Origin: Sideroxydans sp.
GTDB lineage: Bacteria; Pseudomonadota; Gammaproteobacteria; Burkholderiales; Gallionellaceae
Assembly: GCA_028710605.1 (NCBI GenBank)
Contig: JAQTTU010000002.1
Location: forward strand, 1-64,000
Reading direction: 5' to 3'
DNA: 64,000 nucleotides
In this document: positions 26,597 to 35,529 of the stretch, one piece after another
Position numbering within the stretch: the stretch's first letter is position 1
Layout: each line of letters starts with the position of its first letter
The notes under the pieces: generated by a model
The model's database searches: none
Told to the model about the DNA's origin: nothing
What the model saw: only the letters and a program-made list of their open reading frames with translations
Made by a program: the position numbers and the translations under genes

Positions 26597-27322
26597 TTAT
26601 TTCTTGTCCAAATCCTGAATGAAATAATTGACCAGTTTGGTCAACGCGGGGGACTTTTCCACAAACTGAAAACCGGAACGGTTGGCCAATGTGCCGTCGG
26701 CCAGCGTATCGGTGGCCGTGTAGCGCAATGCGAGATCGGCAACCACGGCATCGCCGTTCGGCAAAATGATGCGGCAACCTTTCAGCACTGTGCCCGCTTC
26801 AAGGTTGATTTCGGGATCGTAGATCAGGCAGCCCAGGCCATCGTGGCTGATGTCGGTCACATGCGATTCAAACGGAATGAACCCGTCGGCATCGGCGATG
26901 CAGCGCAAGGAAGCATCGGCGGCCAACGGCATGCGCGGATGCTCGCGCTGGTTGTGCAGCAGCAGCGCTTTCGGCAAGGCGAACTGAATGGCGGGTTCGC
27001 CATTGACTTGCACCTCTTCGGGCGCGGCGGCCTCGAACGTGAAATGCAGCCCTTTCTTATCGGTCGCGATAAATTCCACCGAGGGCGATTTCAGCACCAT
27101 GGCGTTGATTTGCTTGTGCGCGCAGTAGGCGATGGCGAAATGATCGGTCTCCGGGTCAACCGCAACCAGGCGCGTGGAGAACGGATGCCCGTGCATGATT
27201 TCGGCGGACAGCGGACTTTGTTCCTGCGCCAGCACCTGCAAAATACGGCAGATCTCCAAACGGGAGCGGAACAGCAGGTTTTCGGAACGGGACTTTTTTT
27301 CGGGAGCGGAGGTTGTGTTCAT
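26597..27322 (-). CDS. PilZ-domain c-di-GMP receptor (YcgR-like)
   Basis: 241 residues: an N-terminal YcgR-type beta domain (about 1-115), then a PilZ domain beginning NQREHPRMPL (RxxxR) and containing DISHDGLGCLI (D/NxSxxG), the two c-di-GMP contact motifs. YcgR proteins brake flagellar rotation; other PilZ proteins control polysaccharide or pili, so the output here is uncertain. It lies 12 bp downstream of dgkA on the same strand. Confidence 0.85.
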   Translation of the reverse strand: MNTTSAPEKKSRSENLLFRSRLEICRILQVLAQEQSPLSAEIMHGHPFSTRLVAVDPETDHFAIAYCAHKQINAMVLKSPSVEFIATDKKGLHFTFEAAAPEEVQVNGEPAIQFALPKALLLHNQREHPRMPLAADASLRCIADADGFIPFESHVTDISHDGLGCLIYDPEINLEAGTVLKGCRIILPNGDAVVADLALRYTATDTLADGTLANRSGFQFVEKSPALTKLVNYFIQDLDKK

Positions 27323-27334
27323 GGCTGAGGAAAT

Positions 27335-27706
27335 TTATTTAACAAAAAGCACTGCGCCCCATATTATTGCCGCGTTGACGATACTCATCAGCACCGCCGC
27401 TCCGGCGATGTCTTTGGCGCGTTTGGCGAAAGGGTGCTGGTCGAGCGAGGTATGGTCCACCGCCGCCTCGACGGCGGAATTGACCAGTTCCAGAATCAGC
27501 ACCAGCAGAATGCTGGACACCATCAGTATCTTGCCGGTCTTGTCGGCGGGAGAAAACAGCGCGACGGGAATGGCGATGGCGGCGACGAAAATTTCCTGAC
27601 GGAACGCGTCTTCGTGTTGCCATGCCGCGCGCAGACCGACCCATGCGTTCAGTGTGGCGTAATAAACATGCGCCGGACCGCTACGATGTTTGTTGGGGCT
27701 TTTCAT
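27335..27706 (-). CDS. dgkA: Diacylglycerol kinase
   Basis: 123 residues, three membrane spans after an amphipathic N-terminus. The signature ELVNSAVEAAVDHTS holds the catalytic Glu region; AKDIAGAAV is also conserved. It recycles diacylglycerol left by phosphoglycerol or phosphoethanolamine transfer to periplasmic glycans and LPS. Upstream of the PilZ gene, probably one transcript. Confidence 0.94.
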   Translation of the reverse strand: MKSPNKHRSGPAHVYYATLNAWVGLRAAWQHEDAFRQEIFVAAIAIPVALFSPADKTGKILMVSSILLVLILELVNSAVEAAVDHTSLDQHPFAKRAKDIAGAAVLMSIVNAAIIWGAVLFVK

Positions 27707-27733
27707 CTCACACCGAAAAAATATCCATCAATT

Positions 27734-27779
27734 GTAGGTCGGGCTTTAGCCCGACTGTCGGATTAAAACCCGACCTGCA
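27734..27779 (+). repeat. GTAG-type REPIN
   Basis: GTAGGTCGGGCTTTAGCCCGAC, spacer, then GGATTAAAACCCGACCTGCA; the last arm has CTGCA instead of CTACA. It separates tpx from dgkA, whose genes share the minus strand. Confidence 0.85.
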
Positions 27780-27783
27780 AAAA

Positions 27784-28305
27784 TCAGCGCAATACTGCCA
27801 GCGCCGCTTCGTAATCAGGTTCGTGCTTGATGTCGTCCACCAGTTCGGCGTGGATGATTTTATTCTGGTCGTCCAGCACCAGCACCGCGCGCGCGGTCAC
27901 GCCGGCCAGTGCGGTATCGGCGATCTTCACGCCGTAGTTGCGCATGAAATCGCGCCCGCGCATCAGCGACAGCGTGACCACATTCTCCAGCCCTTCCGCC
28001 ACGCAGAAGCGGTTCATGGCGAACGGCAGGTCGGCGGAAATCACCAGCACCACGGTGTTGTTCAACTTGCCTGCGGCTTCGTTGAATTTGCGCGCGGAAG
28101 TGGCGCACACGGCGGTATCCAGGCTGGGCACGATGTTCAGCACTTTGCGTTTGCCCGCAAATTCTTGCAGCGACACATCTTTCAGGTCTTTGCCCACCAG
28201 CGTGAAATCGGGCGCGGTTTGGCCGACGACGGGGAAGGTGCCGAACAAGGTGAGCGGCGCGCCGCCCAAGGTGACTGCGGTTTTATCTTTGATGTCTTTG
28301 GCCAT
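27784..28305 (-). CDS. tpx: Thiol peroxidase (atypical 2-Cys peroxiredoxin)
   Basis: 173 residues. Peroxidatic C67 lies in [16 protein letters not shown] and resolving C101 in NRFCVAEG, the Tpx pattern. It reduces peroxides with thioredoxin. The start at 28305 has a GGAG ribosome site; further upstream, codons are made from a REPIN that lies directly 5' of the gene, so the longer in-frame extension is an artefact. Confidence 0.95.
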   Translation of the reverse strand: MAKDIKDKTAVTLGGAPLTLFGTFPVVGQTAPDFTLVGKDLKDVSLQEFAGKRKVLNIVPSLDTAVCATSARKFNEAAGKLNNTVVLVISADLPFAMNRFCVAEGLENVVTLSLMRGRDFMRNYGVKIADTALAGVTARAVLVLDDQNKIIHAELVDDIKHEPDYEAALAVLR

Positions 28306-28325
28306 GATGAGCTCCGGTTGGTTTG

Positions 28326-28388
28326 TGTAGGAGCGAGCTTGCTCGCGAAGGAATTGATAAAACATTCGCGGCTAAAGCCGCTCCTACA
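28326..28388 (+). repeat. Composite GTAG-type REPIN
   Basis: Left arm TGTAGGAGCGAGCTTGCTCG, right arm CGCGGCTAAAGCCGCTCCTACA; each arm is a small palindrome, but the two arms come from different REP variants. Between gcvP and tpx, both on the minus strand. Confidence 0.88.
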
Positions 28389-28396
28389 TTGGGTTG

Positions 28397-31240
28397 CTAC
28401 GGCTTGTCCGGTGCACAAACGCACACCAGATGCTTGTCGCCATACACATTATCCACTCTTGCCACCGCAGGCCAGAACTTATTCTCGCGCACCCACGCCA
28501 GCGGATAGGCGGCCAGTTCGCGCGAGTAGGGGCGCGACCATGAATCGGACACCACCGCTTTTGCGGTATGCGGCGCATGTTTGAGGAGGTTGTCTTTCCT
28601 GTCCGCCTTGCCCGTGATGACCTCTTCGATTTCTTCGCGGATGGCGATCATCGCTTCGCATAACCGATCCAGTTCGGCTTTTGACTCGCTCTCGGTCGGT
28701 TCGACCATCAGCGTATCCACCACCGGGAACGAGGTGGTCGGCGCGTGGAAGCCGAAGTCCATCAGGCGCTTGGCGATGTCGGCCACTTCCACGCCTTCCT
28801 TTTTCCATTCGCGGCAGTCGAGGATCATTTCGTGCGCGCAGCGGCCATTCGCGCCGCTGTACAGCGTGGCGTAATGATTCTTCAGCGCTTCCTTGATGTA
28901 GTTGGCATTCAATATCGCCATCTTGGTCGCTTCGGTCAGCCCCGCGCCGCCCATCATCTTGATGTAGGCGTAAGAGATCAGCAGGATCAGCGCGCTGCCG
29001 TAAGGTGCTGCGGCCACTGCATGGATGCCCTGCGCGCCGCCGACTTTCACTAGCGGATGCGACGGCAGGAACGGCACGAGATGCGCCGCCACGCCGATGG
29101 GCCCTGCGCCCGGTCCGCCGCCGCCGTGCGGGATGGCAAAGGTCTTGTGCAGGTTGAGGTGGCACACGTCCGCGCCTATGGTGGCCGGATTGGTCAGGCC
29201 GACTTGCGCGTTCATGTTCGCGCCGTCCATATACACCTGGCCGCCGTTGGCATGGATGATAGAGGTGATGTCCTTGATGCTTTCCTCGTACACGCCATGC
29301 GTGCTGGGATAAGTCACCATCAGGCACGACAGGTCGGCCTTGTGTTCCTCGGCTTTTGCGCGCAAGTCTTCCACGTCGATGTTGCCCTTGCTGTCGCACT
29401 TCACCACCACGATGTGCAGGCCGCACATCGCCGCGCTGGCCGGGTTGGTACCGTGCGCGGAGGAGGGAATCAGCACCACGTTGCGCTGCGCTTCGCCGCG
29501 CGAACGGTGATACGCCTGGATCACCAGCAAGCCCGCGTATTCGCCCGACGCGCCGCTGTTGGGCTGGAAACTCATCTCGGCAAAGCCGGTGATCTCGCAC
29601 AACGCTGCATCCAGTCCGGCAATCACTTCCTGATACCCGGCAGCCTGTTCCAGCGGTACGAACGGATGCAGGTTGGCGAACTCAGGCCAAGTCAGCGCCA
29701 GCATTTCCGAAGCCGCGTTCAGCTTCATGGTGCAGGAGCCGAGCGAAATCATGGAGTGCGTGAGCGACAGGTCTTTGTTTTCCAGGCGCTTGATGTAACG
29801 CATCATCTCGGTCTCGGTGTGGTAGTTGTTGAACACCGGATGGCTCAAGATGGCCGATTGACGCGGCTTTGCAATGACGGTCTTTGTAGATGCCCAATTG
29901 ACGGGCATCTTCACGATACCCTTGTTCGCCGCCTGCGCCAGCACGGCGAGAATGGCGTTCAAGTCATCGAGCGAAGTGGTCTGGTCGAGCGATATGGTCA
30001 GGCCGTGTTCGAGGTAACGGAAATTGATTTGCGCCGCTTCGGCCAGCGCGTGAATCTTCGCGTTGTCGGTGTGCAGCAGTTTGATGGTGTCGAAGAACTG
30101 GCCATCGGCCACGGCGTAACCCAGCTTTTTCAGTTCGTTCGCCAGCGCCACGGCGGACAGATGCACTTGCGTGGCGATGGCGCGCAGGCCGTCCGCACCG
30201 TGATACACCGCGTACATCGAAGCCATGATCGCCAGCAATGCCTGTGCGGTGCAGATGTTGGAAGTGGCTTTCTCGCGGCGGATATGTTGCTCGCGCGTTT
30301 GCAGCGCCATGCGCAGCGCCGGGTTGCCGTCGGCATCCACCGACACGCCGATGATGCGCCCCGGCATGGAACGCTTGTGCGCATCGCGGCAAGCGAAGTA
30401 CGCCGCGTGCGGGCCGCCGTAGCCCATCGGCACGCCGAAACGTTGGGTCGAACCCAGCACAATGTCCGCGCCCCATTCGCCCGGCGGCGTGAGCAATACC
30501 AGGCTCAGAATATCGGCGGCCACGGCGATGGTCATGCCGTGCGCCTTGGCGCGCTGCACAAAATCGGCATAGTCATGCACAGCCCCGTCGGCAGTCGGAT
30601 ATTGCAGCAACGCGCCGTACAGCGAATCGTTCAGCGTCACGGTTTTGAAGTCGCCGATCACCAGTTCAATGCCCAGCGGCTTGGCACGCGTCTTCAATAA
30701 TTCGATGGTCTGCGGGAAACATTCGTGCGACACAAAGAAACTGTTCTTGCCCTTTGCCGCGTCCTCGCGTGAACGCAAGCCGTGCAGCATGGTCATCGCT
30801 TCCGCCGCCGCCGTCGCTTCGTCCAGCAGCGAAGCGTTGGAGATCTCCATGCCGGTCAGGTCAACGATCATGGTCTGGAAATTCAGCAGCGCCTCCAGCC
30901 GTCCCTGCGCGATCTCGGCCTGATACGGCGTGTAAGCCGTGTACCAACCCGGATTCTCCAGAATGTTGCGCTGGATCACGGCGGGCACGATGGTGTCGTA
31001 ATAACCCAGGCCAATATAGCTCTTGAACAACGTGTTCTTCGCCGCCACACCGCGCAGATGCTGCAACAGCGCGTGTTCGGACAGCGCGGGTGGCAGGTTC
31101 AGCGGCTGCTGCAAACGGATGGAAGCAGGTACGGTTTGCTCGATCAGCGCATCCAGCGAAGGCGCGTCGATCTTGTCCAACATGGCTTGCACGTCTTGCG
31201 CGTTGGAACCGTTGTGGCGAAGTACAAATTGGTCGGTCAT
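28397..31240 (-). CDS. gcvP: Glycine dehydrogenase (decarboxylating), P protein
   Basis: 947 residues, the usual single-chain form. N-terminal half with [19 protein letters not shown] and [17 protein letters not shown]-terminal catalytic half with the PLP lysine in [16 protein letters not shown]. It decarboxylates glycine and passes the aminomethyl group to lipoyl-GcvH. Last gene of gcvT-gcvH-gcvP, all behind the glycine riboswitch, but separated from gcvH by an 83-bp REPIN. Confidence 0.97.
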   Translation of the reverse strand: MTDQFVLRHNGSNAQDVQAMLDKIDAPSLDALIEQTVPASIRLQQPLNLPPALSEHALLQHLRGVAAKNTLFKSYIGLGYYDTIVPAVIQRNILENPGWYTAYTPYQAEIAQGRLEALLNFQTMIVDLTGMEISNASLLDEATAAAEAMTMLHGLRSREDAAKGKNSFFVSHECFPQTIELLKTRAKPLGIELVIGDFKTVTLNDSLYGALLQYPTADGAVHDYADFVQRAKAHGMTIAVAADILSLVLLTPPGEWGADIVLGSTQRFGVPMGYGGPHAAYFACRDAHKRSMPGRIIGVSVDADGNPALRMALQTREQHIRREKATSNICTAQALLAIMASMYAVYHGADGLRAIATQVHLSAVALANELKKLGYAVADGQFFDTIKLLHTDNAKIHALAEAAQINFRYLEHGLTISLDQTTSLDDLNAILAVLAQAANKGIVKMPVNWASTKTVIAKPRQSAILSHPVFNNYHTETEMMRYIKRLENKDLSLTHSMISLGSCTMKLNAASEMLALTWPEFANLHPFVPLEQAAGYQEVIAGLDAALCEITGFAEMSFQPNSGASGEYAGLLVIQAYHRSRGEAQRNVVLIPSSAHGTNPASAAMCGLHIVVVKCDSKGNIDVEDLRAKAEEHKADLSCLMVTYPSTHGVYEESIKDITSIIHANGGQVYMDGANMNAQVGLTNPATIGADVCHLNLHKTFAIPHGGGGPGAGPIGVAAHLVPFLPSHPLVKVGGAQGIHAVAAAPYGSALILLISYAYIKMMGGAGLTEATKMAILNANYIKEALKNHYATLYSGANGRCAHEMILDCREWKKEGVEVADIAKRLMDFGFHAPTTSFPVVDTLMVEPTESESKAELDRLCEAMIAIREEIEEVITGKADRKDNLLKHAPHTAKAVVSDSWSRPYSRELAAYPLAWVRENKFWPAVARVDNVYGDKHLVCVCAPDKP

Positions 31241-31253
31241 AGGAATTTGAATT

Positions 31254-31336
31254 TGTAGGATGGGTTGAGCGCAGCGATACCCATGCGGATCGTTATCGAA
31301 TTGTTGATGGGTATCGCTGCGCTCAACCCATCCTAC
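31254..31336 (+). repeat. Long REPIN in the gcvH-gcvP spacer
   Basis: Two 30-bp arms, starting GTAGGATGGGTTGAGCGCAG and ending in the exact complement CTGCGCTCAACCCATCCTAC, around a 23-bp loop. In the gcv mRNA it would fold into a long hairpin just before gcvP, able to change stability or read-through. Confidence 0.92.
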
Positions 31337-31344
31337 CTGGTGCC

Positions 31345-31734
31345 TTAATGCGCTTCGCTATCCACCACGGCCTGATACGCAGCCGCGTCCAGCAGTGCCG
31401 CGACATCCGCCGCGTTATCCGGCTTCATCTTGAAAATCCATGCGTCGTAAGGCGTGTTGTTGATCTGCTCGGGTGAACCATCCAACGCGCTGTTGGCGGC
31501 AAGGACTTCGCCGGACACCGGCGCATACACGTCGGCGGCCGCCTTCACCGATTCCACCACCGCGCATTCTTCCTTGGCTTGCAGCTTGCGCCCGGCCTGC
31601 GGCGCTTCGACGAATACCATGTCGCCCAGCAGCTCCTGCGCGTGCTGCGTGATGCCGACGCTGATCGTGCCGTCTGCCTCGGTTCTGACCCACTCGTGGG
31701 TGGCGGTGTATTTCAGGTTGTTGGGGTTGCTCAT
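31345..31734 (-). CDS. gcvH: Glycine cleavage system H protein
   Basis: 129 residues with the lipoyl-lysine K64 in [14 protein letters not shown]. Carries the aminomethyl arm among P, T and L proteins. Length and the KYTATHEWV start are typical. Between gcvT and gcvP, with REPINs on both sides. Confidence 0.97.
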   Translation of the reverse strand: MSNPNNLKYTATHEWVRTEADGTISVGITQHAQELLGDMVFVEAPQAGRKLQAKEECAVVESVKAAADVYAPVSGEVLAANSALDGSPEQINNTPYDAWIFKMKPDNAADVAALLDAAAYQAVVDSEAH

Positions 31735-31762
31735 GTTTTCTCCAGATGGTTAACGATTCATC

Positions 31763-31808
31763 GTAGGTCGGGTTTTAACCCGACTTGTCGGGCTGAAGCC
31801 CGACCTAC
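31763..31808 (+). repeat. GTAG-type REPIN in the gcvT-gcvH spacer
   Basis: GTAGGTCGGGTTTTAACCCGAC then GTCGGGCTGAAGCCCGACCTAC. Same family as 27734 and 59634. Confidence 0.88.
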
Positions 31809-31828
31809 ACCAATTAAAATATTTGCGG

Positions 31829-33028
31829 TTAAACCAGCCCTTTGCCGTTGCGCGCAAACGGGTACTTCACCACTTTTGCCGCCAGCATTTTATCGCGCAC
31901 GGCGACCTGTACCGTGTCGCCAATCGCCACGCCTTTCGGCACGCGCGCCAGCGCGATGGATTTTTCCAGCGTGGGCGAGAACGTGCCGCTGGTGATTTCG
32001 CCCGTGCCGTGTGCGCTGTGGACTTTCTGGTGATCGCGCAACACGCCTCTATCGAGCAGCAACAGGCCGACCAGCTTCGTGCTGGGCGGATTCGCCAGCA
32101 GCGCGGCCTTGCCGATGAAGTCGCGTTCGCTCAGCAAATCCACCGTCCACGCCATACCGGATTCCAGCGGGCCTACCGTCTCATCCATGTCATGCCCGTA
32201 CAGATTCATGCCGGCTTCCAGACGCAGCGTATCGCGCGCGCCGAGGCCGATGGGTTTCACGCCCGCCTTGTTCAGCGCGTACCAGAATTCTTCCACTTTC
32301 GTTTTCGGCAACATCACCTCGAAACCGTCTTCGCCGGTATAGCCGGTGCGCGCCACAAAATACTCGCCGCAATCGGCAGCCTGAAAATTGACCAGTCCTT
32401 CCGTTGCCGCCTTGGTCTGCGGCAATACTTGCCACACCTTGGCGCGCGCATTCGGCCCCTGAATGGCGACCATCGCCAGATCGTCGCGCGAAGTGATCGT
32501 GATGGGTTTTGTCCCCTCTCCCCCCAGGGGAGGGTTAGGGTGGGGGTTTTCGAGCGTCCCCCTATCTAACTTTCCCCCGGGGGGAGAAAGGACGACCGCC
32601 GCATCTCCCTGCGGGAGATGCCTGTTGAATTCCTCTGCCTGCTCCTTCATCCACGCAATATCCTTATCCGCCGTGCCCGCGTTGACCACGATGCGAAACC
32701 ACTGCTCGCTCATGAAGTAGATTATGAGATCGTCGATTACGCCGCCATCCGGGCGCAGCATGGCGGAATACAACGCTTTGCCGGGCACGGTCAGCTTGTC
32801 GGCATTGTTCGCCAGCAGGTAACGCAGGAAGGCGCGTACACCATCGCCTTTCGCATCCACCACGCGCATGTGGCACACATCGAACATGCCGCAATCGTTG
32901 CGCACCTGATGGTGCTCCTCAATTTGCGAACCGTAATTCACCGGCATATCCCAGCCGCCGAAATCCACCATCTTCGCGCCCATCGCGCGGTGCGCCGCAT
33001 TCAAGGGGGTTTGTTTGAGAGTCGTCAT
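31829..33028 (-). CDS. gcvT: Aminomethyltransferase (T protein) with repeat-derived insertion
   Basis: 399 residues, about 35 more than the usual 364. The N-terminus ([30 protein letters not shown]) and the C-terminal [22 protein letters not shown] are standard. At residues about 147-173 the protein reads [16 protein letters not shown], encoded by a copy of the dispersed CCCTCTCCC repeat in frame; conserved [17 protein letters not shown] resumes right after it. ATG 33028 lies after the riboswitch terminator; an upstream extension would read through that hairpin. Probably functional, since the insert falls between strands. Confidence 0.93.
   Translation of the reverse strand: MTTLKQTPLNAAHRAMGAKMVDFGGWDMPVNYGSQIEEHHQVRNDCGMFDVCHMRVVDAKGDGVRAFLRYLLANNADKLTVPGKALYSAMLRPDGGVIDDLIIYFMSEQWFRIVVNAGTADKDIAWMKEQAEEFNRHLPQGDAAVVLSPPGGKLDRGTLENPHPNPPLGGEGTKPITITSRDDLAMVAIQGPNARAKVWQVLPQTKAATEGLVNFQAADCGEYFVARTGYTGEDGFEVMLPKTKVEEFWYALNKAGVKPIGLGARDTLRLEAGMNLYGHDMDETVGPLESGMAWTVDLLSERDFIGKAALLANPPSTKLVGLLLLDRGVLRDHQKVHSAHGTGEITSGTFSPTLEKSIALARVPKGVAIGDTVQVAVRDKMLAAKVVKYPFARNGKGLV
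32511..32591 (-). repeat. Dispersed repeat inserted in frame in gcvT
   Basis: CCCCTCTCCCCCCAGGGGAG, TTAGGGTGGGGG, then CCCCCGGGGGGAGAAAGG. Encodes [13 protein letters not shown] on the gcvT strand, a peptide typical of this repeat family in other proteins. Confidence 0.82.
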
Positions 33029-33045
33029 AGTCGCTTTCGGCCAAT

Positions 33046-33076
33046 AAAAAAGGGCGAGGCCACATGGCCTCGCCCC
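33046..33076 (-). terminator. Riboswitch-controlled intrinsic terminator upstream of gcvT
   Basis: Read on the minus strand: GGGCGAGGCC, loop ATGT, GGCCTCGCCC, then six T. It sits between the glycine aptamers and the gcvT ATG only 18 bp further on, so it is the likely expression platform: transcription stops unless glycine binding prevents hairpin formation. Confidence 0.88.
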
Positions 33077-33084
33077 CATCTGTC

Positions 33085-33243
33085 CTCGATACCTGAGAGA
33101 TTACAACTCGCGTTGCGTGCCCCTTCGGTGGCTGACTGAACAGCGCTCTCCAGATTTGCCTGTTCCGGTTGGTTCATGAGCCTGAGCGGTTTCGGGTATT
33201 GCGCCTTCGGCGGTGCTTTTCAGCACGCTCTCCCAGTCGGTTT
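33085..33243 (-). promoter_or_regulatory. Tandem glycine riboswitch
   Basis: Two aptamers on the minus strand. The first (33240 to 33178) has GGGAGAGCGTGCTG, GCCGAAGGCGC and CCGCTCAGGC; the second (33153 to 33090) has GGAGAGCGCTG, CACCGAAGGGGC and AATCTCTCAGGT. These are the GGAGAG, CCGAAGG and CUCAGG conserved motifs of the gcvT element. A terminator follows. It should switch on glycine degradation when glycine is abundant. Confidence 0.93.
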
Positions 33244-33256
33244 AAACGGCGTGCGG

Positions 33257-33285
33257 ATTATGCCGGAAAGCGTTTCCTTTGCCAA
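33257..33285 (-). promoter_or_regulatory. Sigma-70 promoter for the gcv riboswitch transcript
   Basis: On the minus strand: -35 TTGGCA (33285-33280), 17-bp spacer, -10 CATAAT (33262-33257). The predicted start is a few bases before the first aptamer. The fit is good for both boxes. Confidence 0.65.
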
Positions 33286-33307
33286 AAGATTAAGTCTGAT
33301 TCACGCC

Positions 33308-33375
33308 AAGCCAATAGATACGGGCATCTCCATCAATCGAATAGCGCGGATCGCCTATTGACGGGCATCTTCAAG
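33308..33375 (+). repeat. Dispersed repeat 'GATCGCCTATTG'
   Basis: CCAATAGATACGGGCATCTC, variable part, GGATCGCCTATTGACGGGCA. The closest match in the window to the cassette-border repeat outside that locus. Between the gcv promoter and the regulator gene. Confidence 0.78.
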
Positions 33376-33414
33376 AGGTTAAGTTTCAAAATGCCATTAT
33401 TTATATTTTGTTAT

Positions 33415-33430
33415 TTCTGTATTGACAGAA
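33415..33430 (+). promoter_or_regulatory. Operator site 1 (overlapping a TTGACA -35)
   Basis: Perfect inverted repeat TTCTGT-ATTG-ACAGAA. A second identical copy lies at 34006 before the next operon. TTGACA at 33422-33427 lies inside it, so a bound repressor would block RNA polymerase. It is the probable autoregulatory site of the adjacent regulator. Confidence 0.8.
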
Positions 33431-33456
33431 CTAACTGACGCAGTTATGGTGTGCTC

Positions 33457-33981
33457 ATGAAACTGAATCCAATAGCGCAACGCTTTGTTCTTCACTGGGG
33501 CGAGATGGGCTCCAAGTGGGGGGTCAACCGCACGGTGTCGCAGATACATGCTTTGCTGTATCTGGCGGGCAAGCCGATGCCGGCGGACGAGATCGCGGAA
33601 ACGCTGGACGTGGCGCGTTCCAACGTGAGCAACAGCATCAAGGAATTGCAGAACTGGAACCTGATCCAGATGGTGCATGTGATGGGCGACCGGCGCGATC
33701 ACTTTGCGACTTCGACCGACGTGTGGGAGCTGTTCCGTACCGTGGTGAGCGAGCGCAAGGAACGCGAGTTCGACCCGACGATTGTTGTTTTGCGCGATTG
33801 TATGAACAGCGCAGACTTGAGCAAGGAAGAGGCGGCGGTGCAGCGGCGCATCAAGGAAACGCTGGAGCTGATGCAAGCGCTGTCGGCCTGGGGCGACCAG
33901 ATGTTGAAGCTCGATCCGGCCACGCTGATGAAGGTGATGAAATTGGGAGCGAAGATTCAAAATTTGTTGCTACCAAAGTAA
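33457..33981 (+). CDS. GbsR/MarR-family transcriptional regulator
   Basis: About 174 residues, winged helix: GVNRTVSQIHALLYLAGKPMPADEIAETLDVARSNVSNSIKEL, with the wing MVHVMGDRRDHFATS. The GbsR branch typically senses small ligands. ATG 33457 is preferred; GTG 33451 is in frame 6 bp earlier. The same palindrome precedes this gene and the next operon, so it probably represses both. The ligand is unknown. Confidence 0.88.
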   Translation: MKLNPIAQRFVLHWGEMGSKWGVNRTVSQIHALLYLAGKPMPADEIAETLDVARSNVSNSIKELQNWNLIQMVHVMGDRRDHFATSTDVWELFRTVVSERKEREFDPTIVVLRDCMNSADLSKEEAAVQRRIKETLELMQALSAWGDQMLKLDPATLMKVMKLGAKIQNLLLPK

Positions 33982-34005
33982 GAGGGTGTTTTTTTGCCTT
34001 GATGT

Positions 34006-34021
34006 TTCTGTATTGACAGAA
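34006..34021 (+). promoter_or_regulatory. Operator site 2, before the DUF393 operon
   Basis: TTCTGT-ATTG-ACAGAA, identical to the site at 33415; the shared string extends to TTTCTGTATTGACAGAA plus CTAA nearby. It contains TTGACA at 34013-34018, 29 bp before the first gene's ATG. Confidence 0.8.
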
Positions 34022-34046
34022 ACTAATGAAATAAATGGAGGCTGTT

Positions 34047-34505
34047 ATGAATGAGCAATACCCGTTAACGGTTTACTTTGATGCATCGTGCGGTCTGTGC
34101 CACAGCGAGATGATGGCCATCAAGATTCATGATTCAGGGCAACGCTTGATACTGGTGGATTGCTCCTCCGCCGCGTTTGACGACACGCCGTTTGCGACAG
34201 ACGGGGTGACGCGCGAAGCGATGATGAATTGCTTGCATGTGCGCAATCGGCGGGGCGAGTGGATCAAAGGCGTGGATGCTTTTGAGTTGATTTATCGCAG
34301 CATGGATATGACGGTTGTCGCCTTGTTTTGGGGAGGTCGCTATTCCCGTCCTTTGATGCAGCGCGTCTATCCGTGGATAGCCCGCCATCGCCATGCGCTC
34401 TCGTGCACCGGTTTGCATATCGTGTTCGATATATGGGGCGCACTTGCAGCTCGGCGTTCATTCAAACGCAGCCAACTATGCCGTGAAGGCCGGTGTTCGA
34501 TCTGA
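34047..34505 (+). CDS. DCC (DUF393) thiol-disulfide oxidoreductase family protein
   Basis: 152 residues. The hallmark DASCGLCHSEM (Dx3-4CxxC) near the N-terminus suggests a thioredoxin-like redox site; the body is otherwise poorly conserved. ATG 34047 has GGAGG 7 bp upstream, favouring it over ATG 34035. First gene of a run of seven to 37231 that appears controlled by the regulator upstream. Partner and substrate unknown. Confidence 0.82.
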   Translation: MNEQYPLTVYFDASCGLCHSEMMAIKIHDSGQRLILVDCSSAAFDDTPFATDGVTREAMMNCLHVRNRRGEWIKGVDAFELIYRSMDMTVVALFWGGRYSRPLMQRVYPWIARHRHALSCTGLHIVFDIWGALAARRSFKRSQLCREGRCSI

Positions 34506-34532
34506 GTGACTTGCGAAAAAGGGAGAAGACAG

Positions 34533-34988
34533 ATGTTGATAGAAAGCAAATTGTTGGAGCGTTGGCTGTTGCTGGTTGCATTCGGTCATATCGGGGTAGG
34601 GTTGCTGATGCCCGTAATTGCTTACTCCGCCGCCTTCGATATTTACAGTGACTTGCTAAAGCCAGCATTCTGGGTTGCGCAAGAAGTCACGCCGGAAACC
34701 AAAGAGTTTCAACGCTGGATGTTCGCGCTATTCGGCCCGACCATCGCCAGCGTGGGGGTGTTCATGGCTTATCTGGTCAAAGCCGGGGCCAAGCTCCGCG
34801 AGCCCGGCTCGTGGAATGCATTGCTGATTGTTTCTGCGCTTTGGGCTCCCGGCGATATTGGCATTTCGCTGCTGCACAACTTCTGGCTGCACGTATATAT
34901 CGACCTTGCTGCATTGCTGGTGATCGTGCCACCGACTTTGATTTTGAGAGCGCGGGCAATCGAGTATCAAAAACAAAATCAACCTTAA
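34533..34988 (+). CDS. Membrane protein of unknown function, four spans
   Basis: 151 residues from ATG 34533 with a GGGAGAAGA ribosome site. Four hydrophobic segments (WLLLVAFGHIGVGLLMPV, FALFGPTIASVGVFMAYLV, ALLIVSALWAPGDIGISLL, VYIDLAALLVIVPPTLIL). I do not recognise the family. Its operon companions are membrane proteins, an atypical SDR and a DCC protein. Confidence 0.7.
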   Translation: MLIESKLLERWLLLVAFGHIGVGLLMPVIAYSAAFDIYSDLLKPAFWVAQEVTPETKEFQRWMFALFGPTIASVGVFMAYLVKAGAKLREPGSWNALLIVSALWAPGDIGISLLHNFWLHVYIDLAALLVIVPPTLILRARAIEYQKQNQP

Positions 34989-35007
34989 CCTACCCATGGA
35001 GGTATCA

Positions 35008-35529
35008 ATGAAAACCGTCATCTACGTTTTGATTTTTCAAGGCTTGCTCGGGTGTTTCGATGTGATGTGGAATCACGAGTGGAAAGAAAATCTTCCCGGG
35101 ACATTGAGCGCCAAACTGGAGCAAAAGATTCACGGCTTGCGCGAACTGTTATACGCCGTCATTTTCATTGGACTAGCCTGGTATGCGTGGCAAGGACTAT
35201 GGGCGTGGCTACTGTTCGGCTTGCTCGTGGTGGAAATCCTGCTAACCGCTTGGGATTTTGTCGAAGAAGATAAAACACGCACACTCACCCCGAATGAGCG
35301 CGTCATTCATCTCACGCTCAGCATGGGCGGCGGCGCTTATGTCGCGCTGCTGATGCCCGAATTGCTGCGTTGGTCACAATTGCCAACAACTATGCAGAGT
35401 GTTGAATACGGGATGTTGTCGTGGGTCTTAACGCTGCTCGGGGTAGGTGTTTTCGCTTGGGGTGTGCGGGATTATTGGAGCGGGATACGTCTTACGCAAG
35501 CAGGCCAATTGACGGGAGAACCATCATGA
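35008..35529 (+). CDS. Membrane protein of unknown function
   Basis: 173 residues with several spans. ATG 35008 follows a GGAGG box at 34999. The segment HEWKENLPGTLSAKLEQKIHGLREL between spans 1 and 2 is hydrophilic and conserved-looking. Overlaps the SDR gene by ATGA at 35526. No family recognised. Confidence 0.7.
   Translation: MKTVIYVLIFQGLLGCFDVMWNHEWKENLPGTLSAKLEQKIHGLRELLYAVIFIGLAWYAWQGLWAWLLFGLLVVEILLTAWDFVEEDKTRTLTPNERVIHLTLSMGGGAYVALLMPELLRWSQLPTTMQSVEYGMLSWVLTLLGVGVFAWGVRDYWSGIRLTQAGQLTGEPS

Noticed and set aside
27622-28584. 320-residue open frame on the plus strand
   Set aside because: Runs antisense through dgkA, a REPIN and tpx; a chance frame.
29881-29905. Copy of the 'CTATTGACGGGC' repeat inside gcvP
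   Set aside because: Only about 12 bases match (CAATTGACGGGCATC), within a normal conserved GcvP region; likely chance.
29057-30700. 547-residue open frame on the plus strand
   Set aside because: Antisense to gcvP, with Arg/His-rich low-quality sequence.
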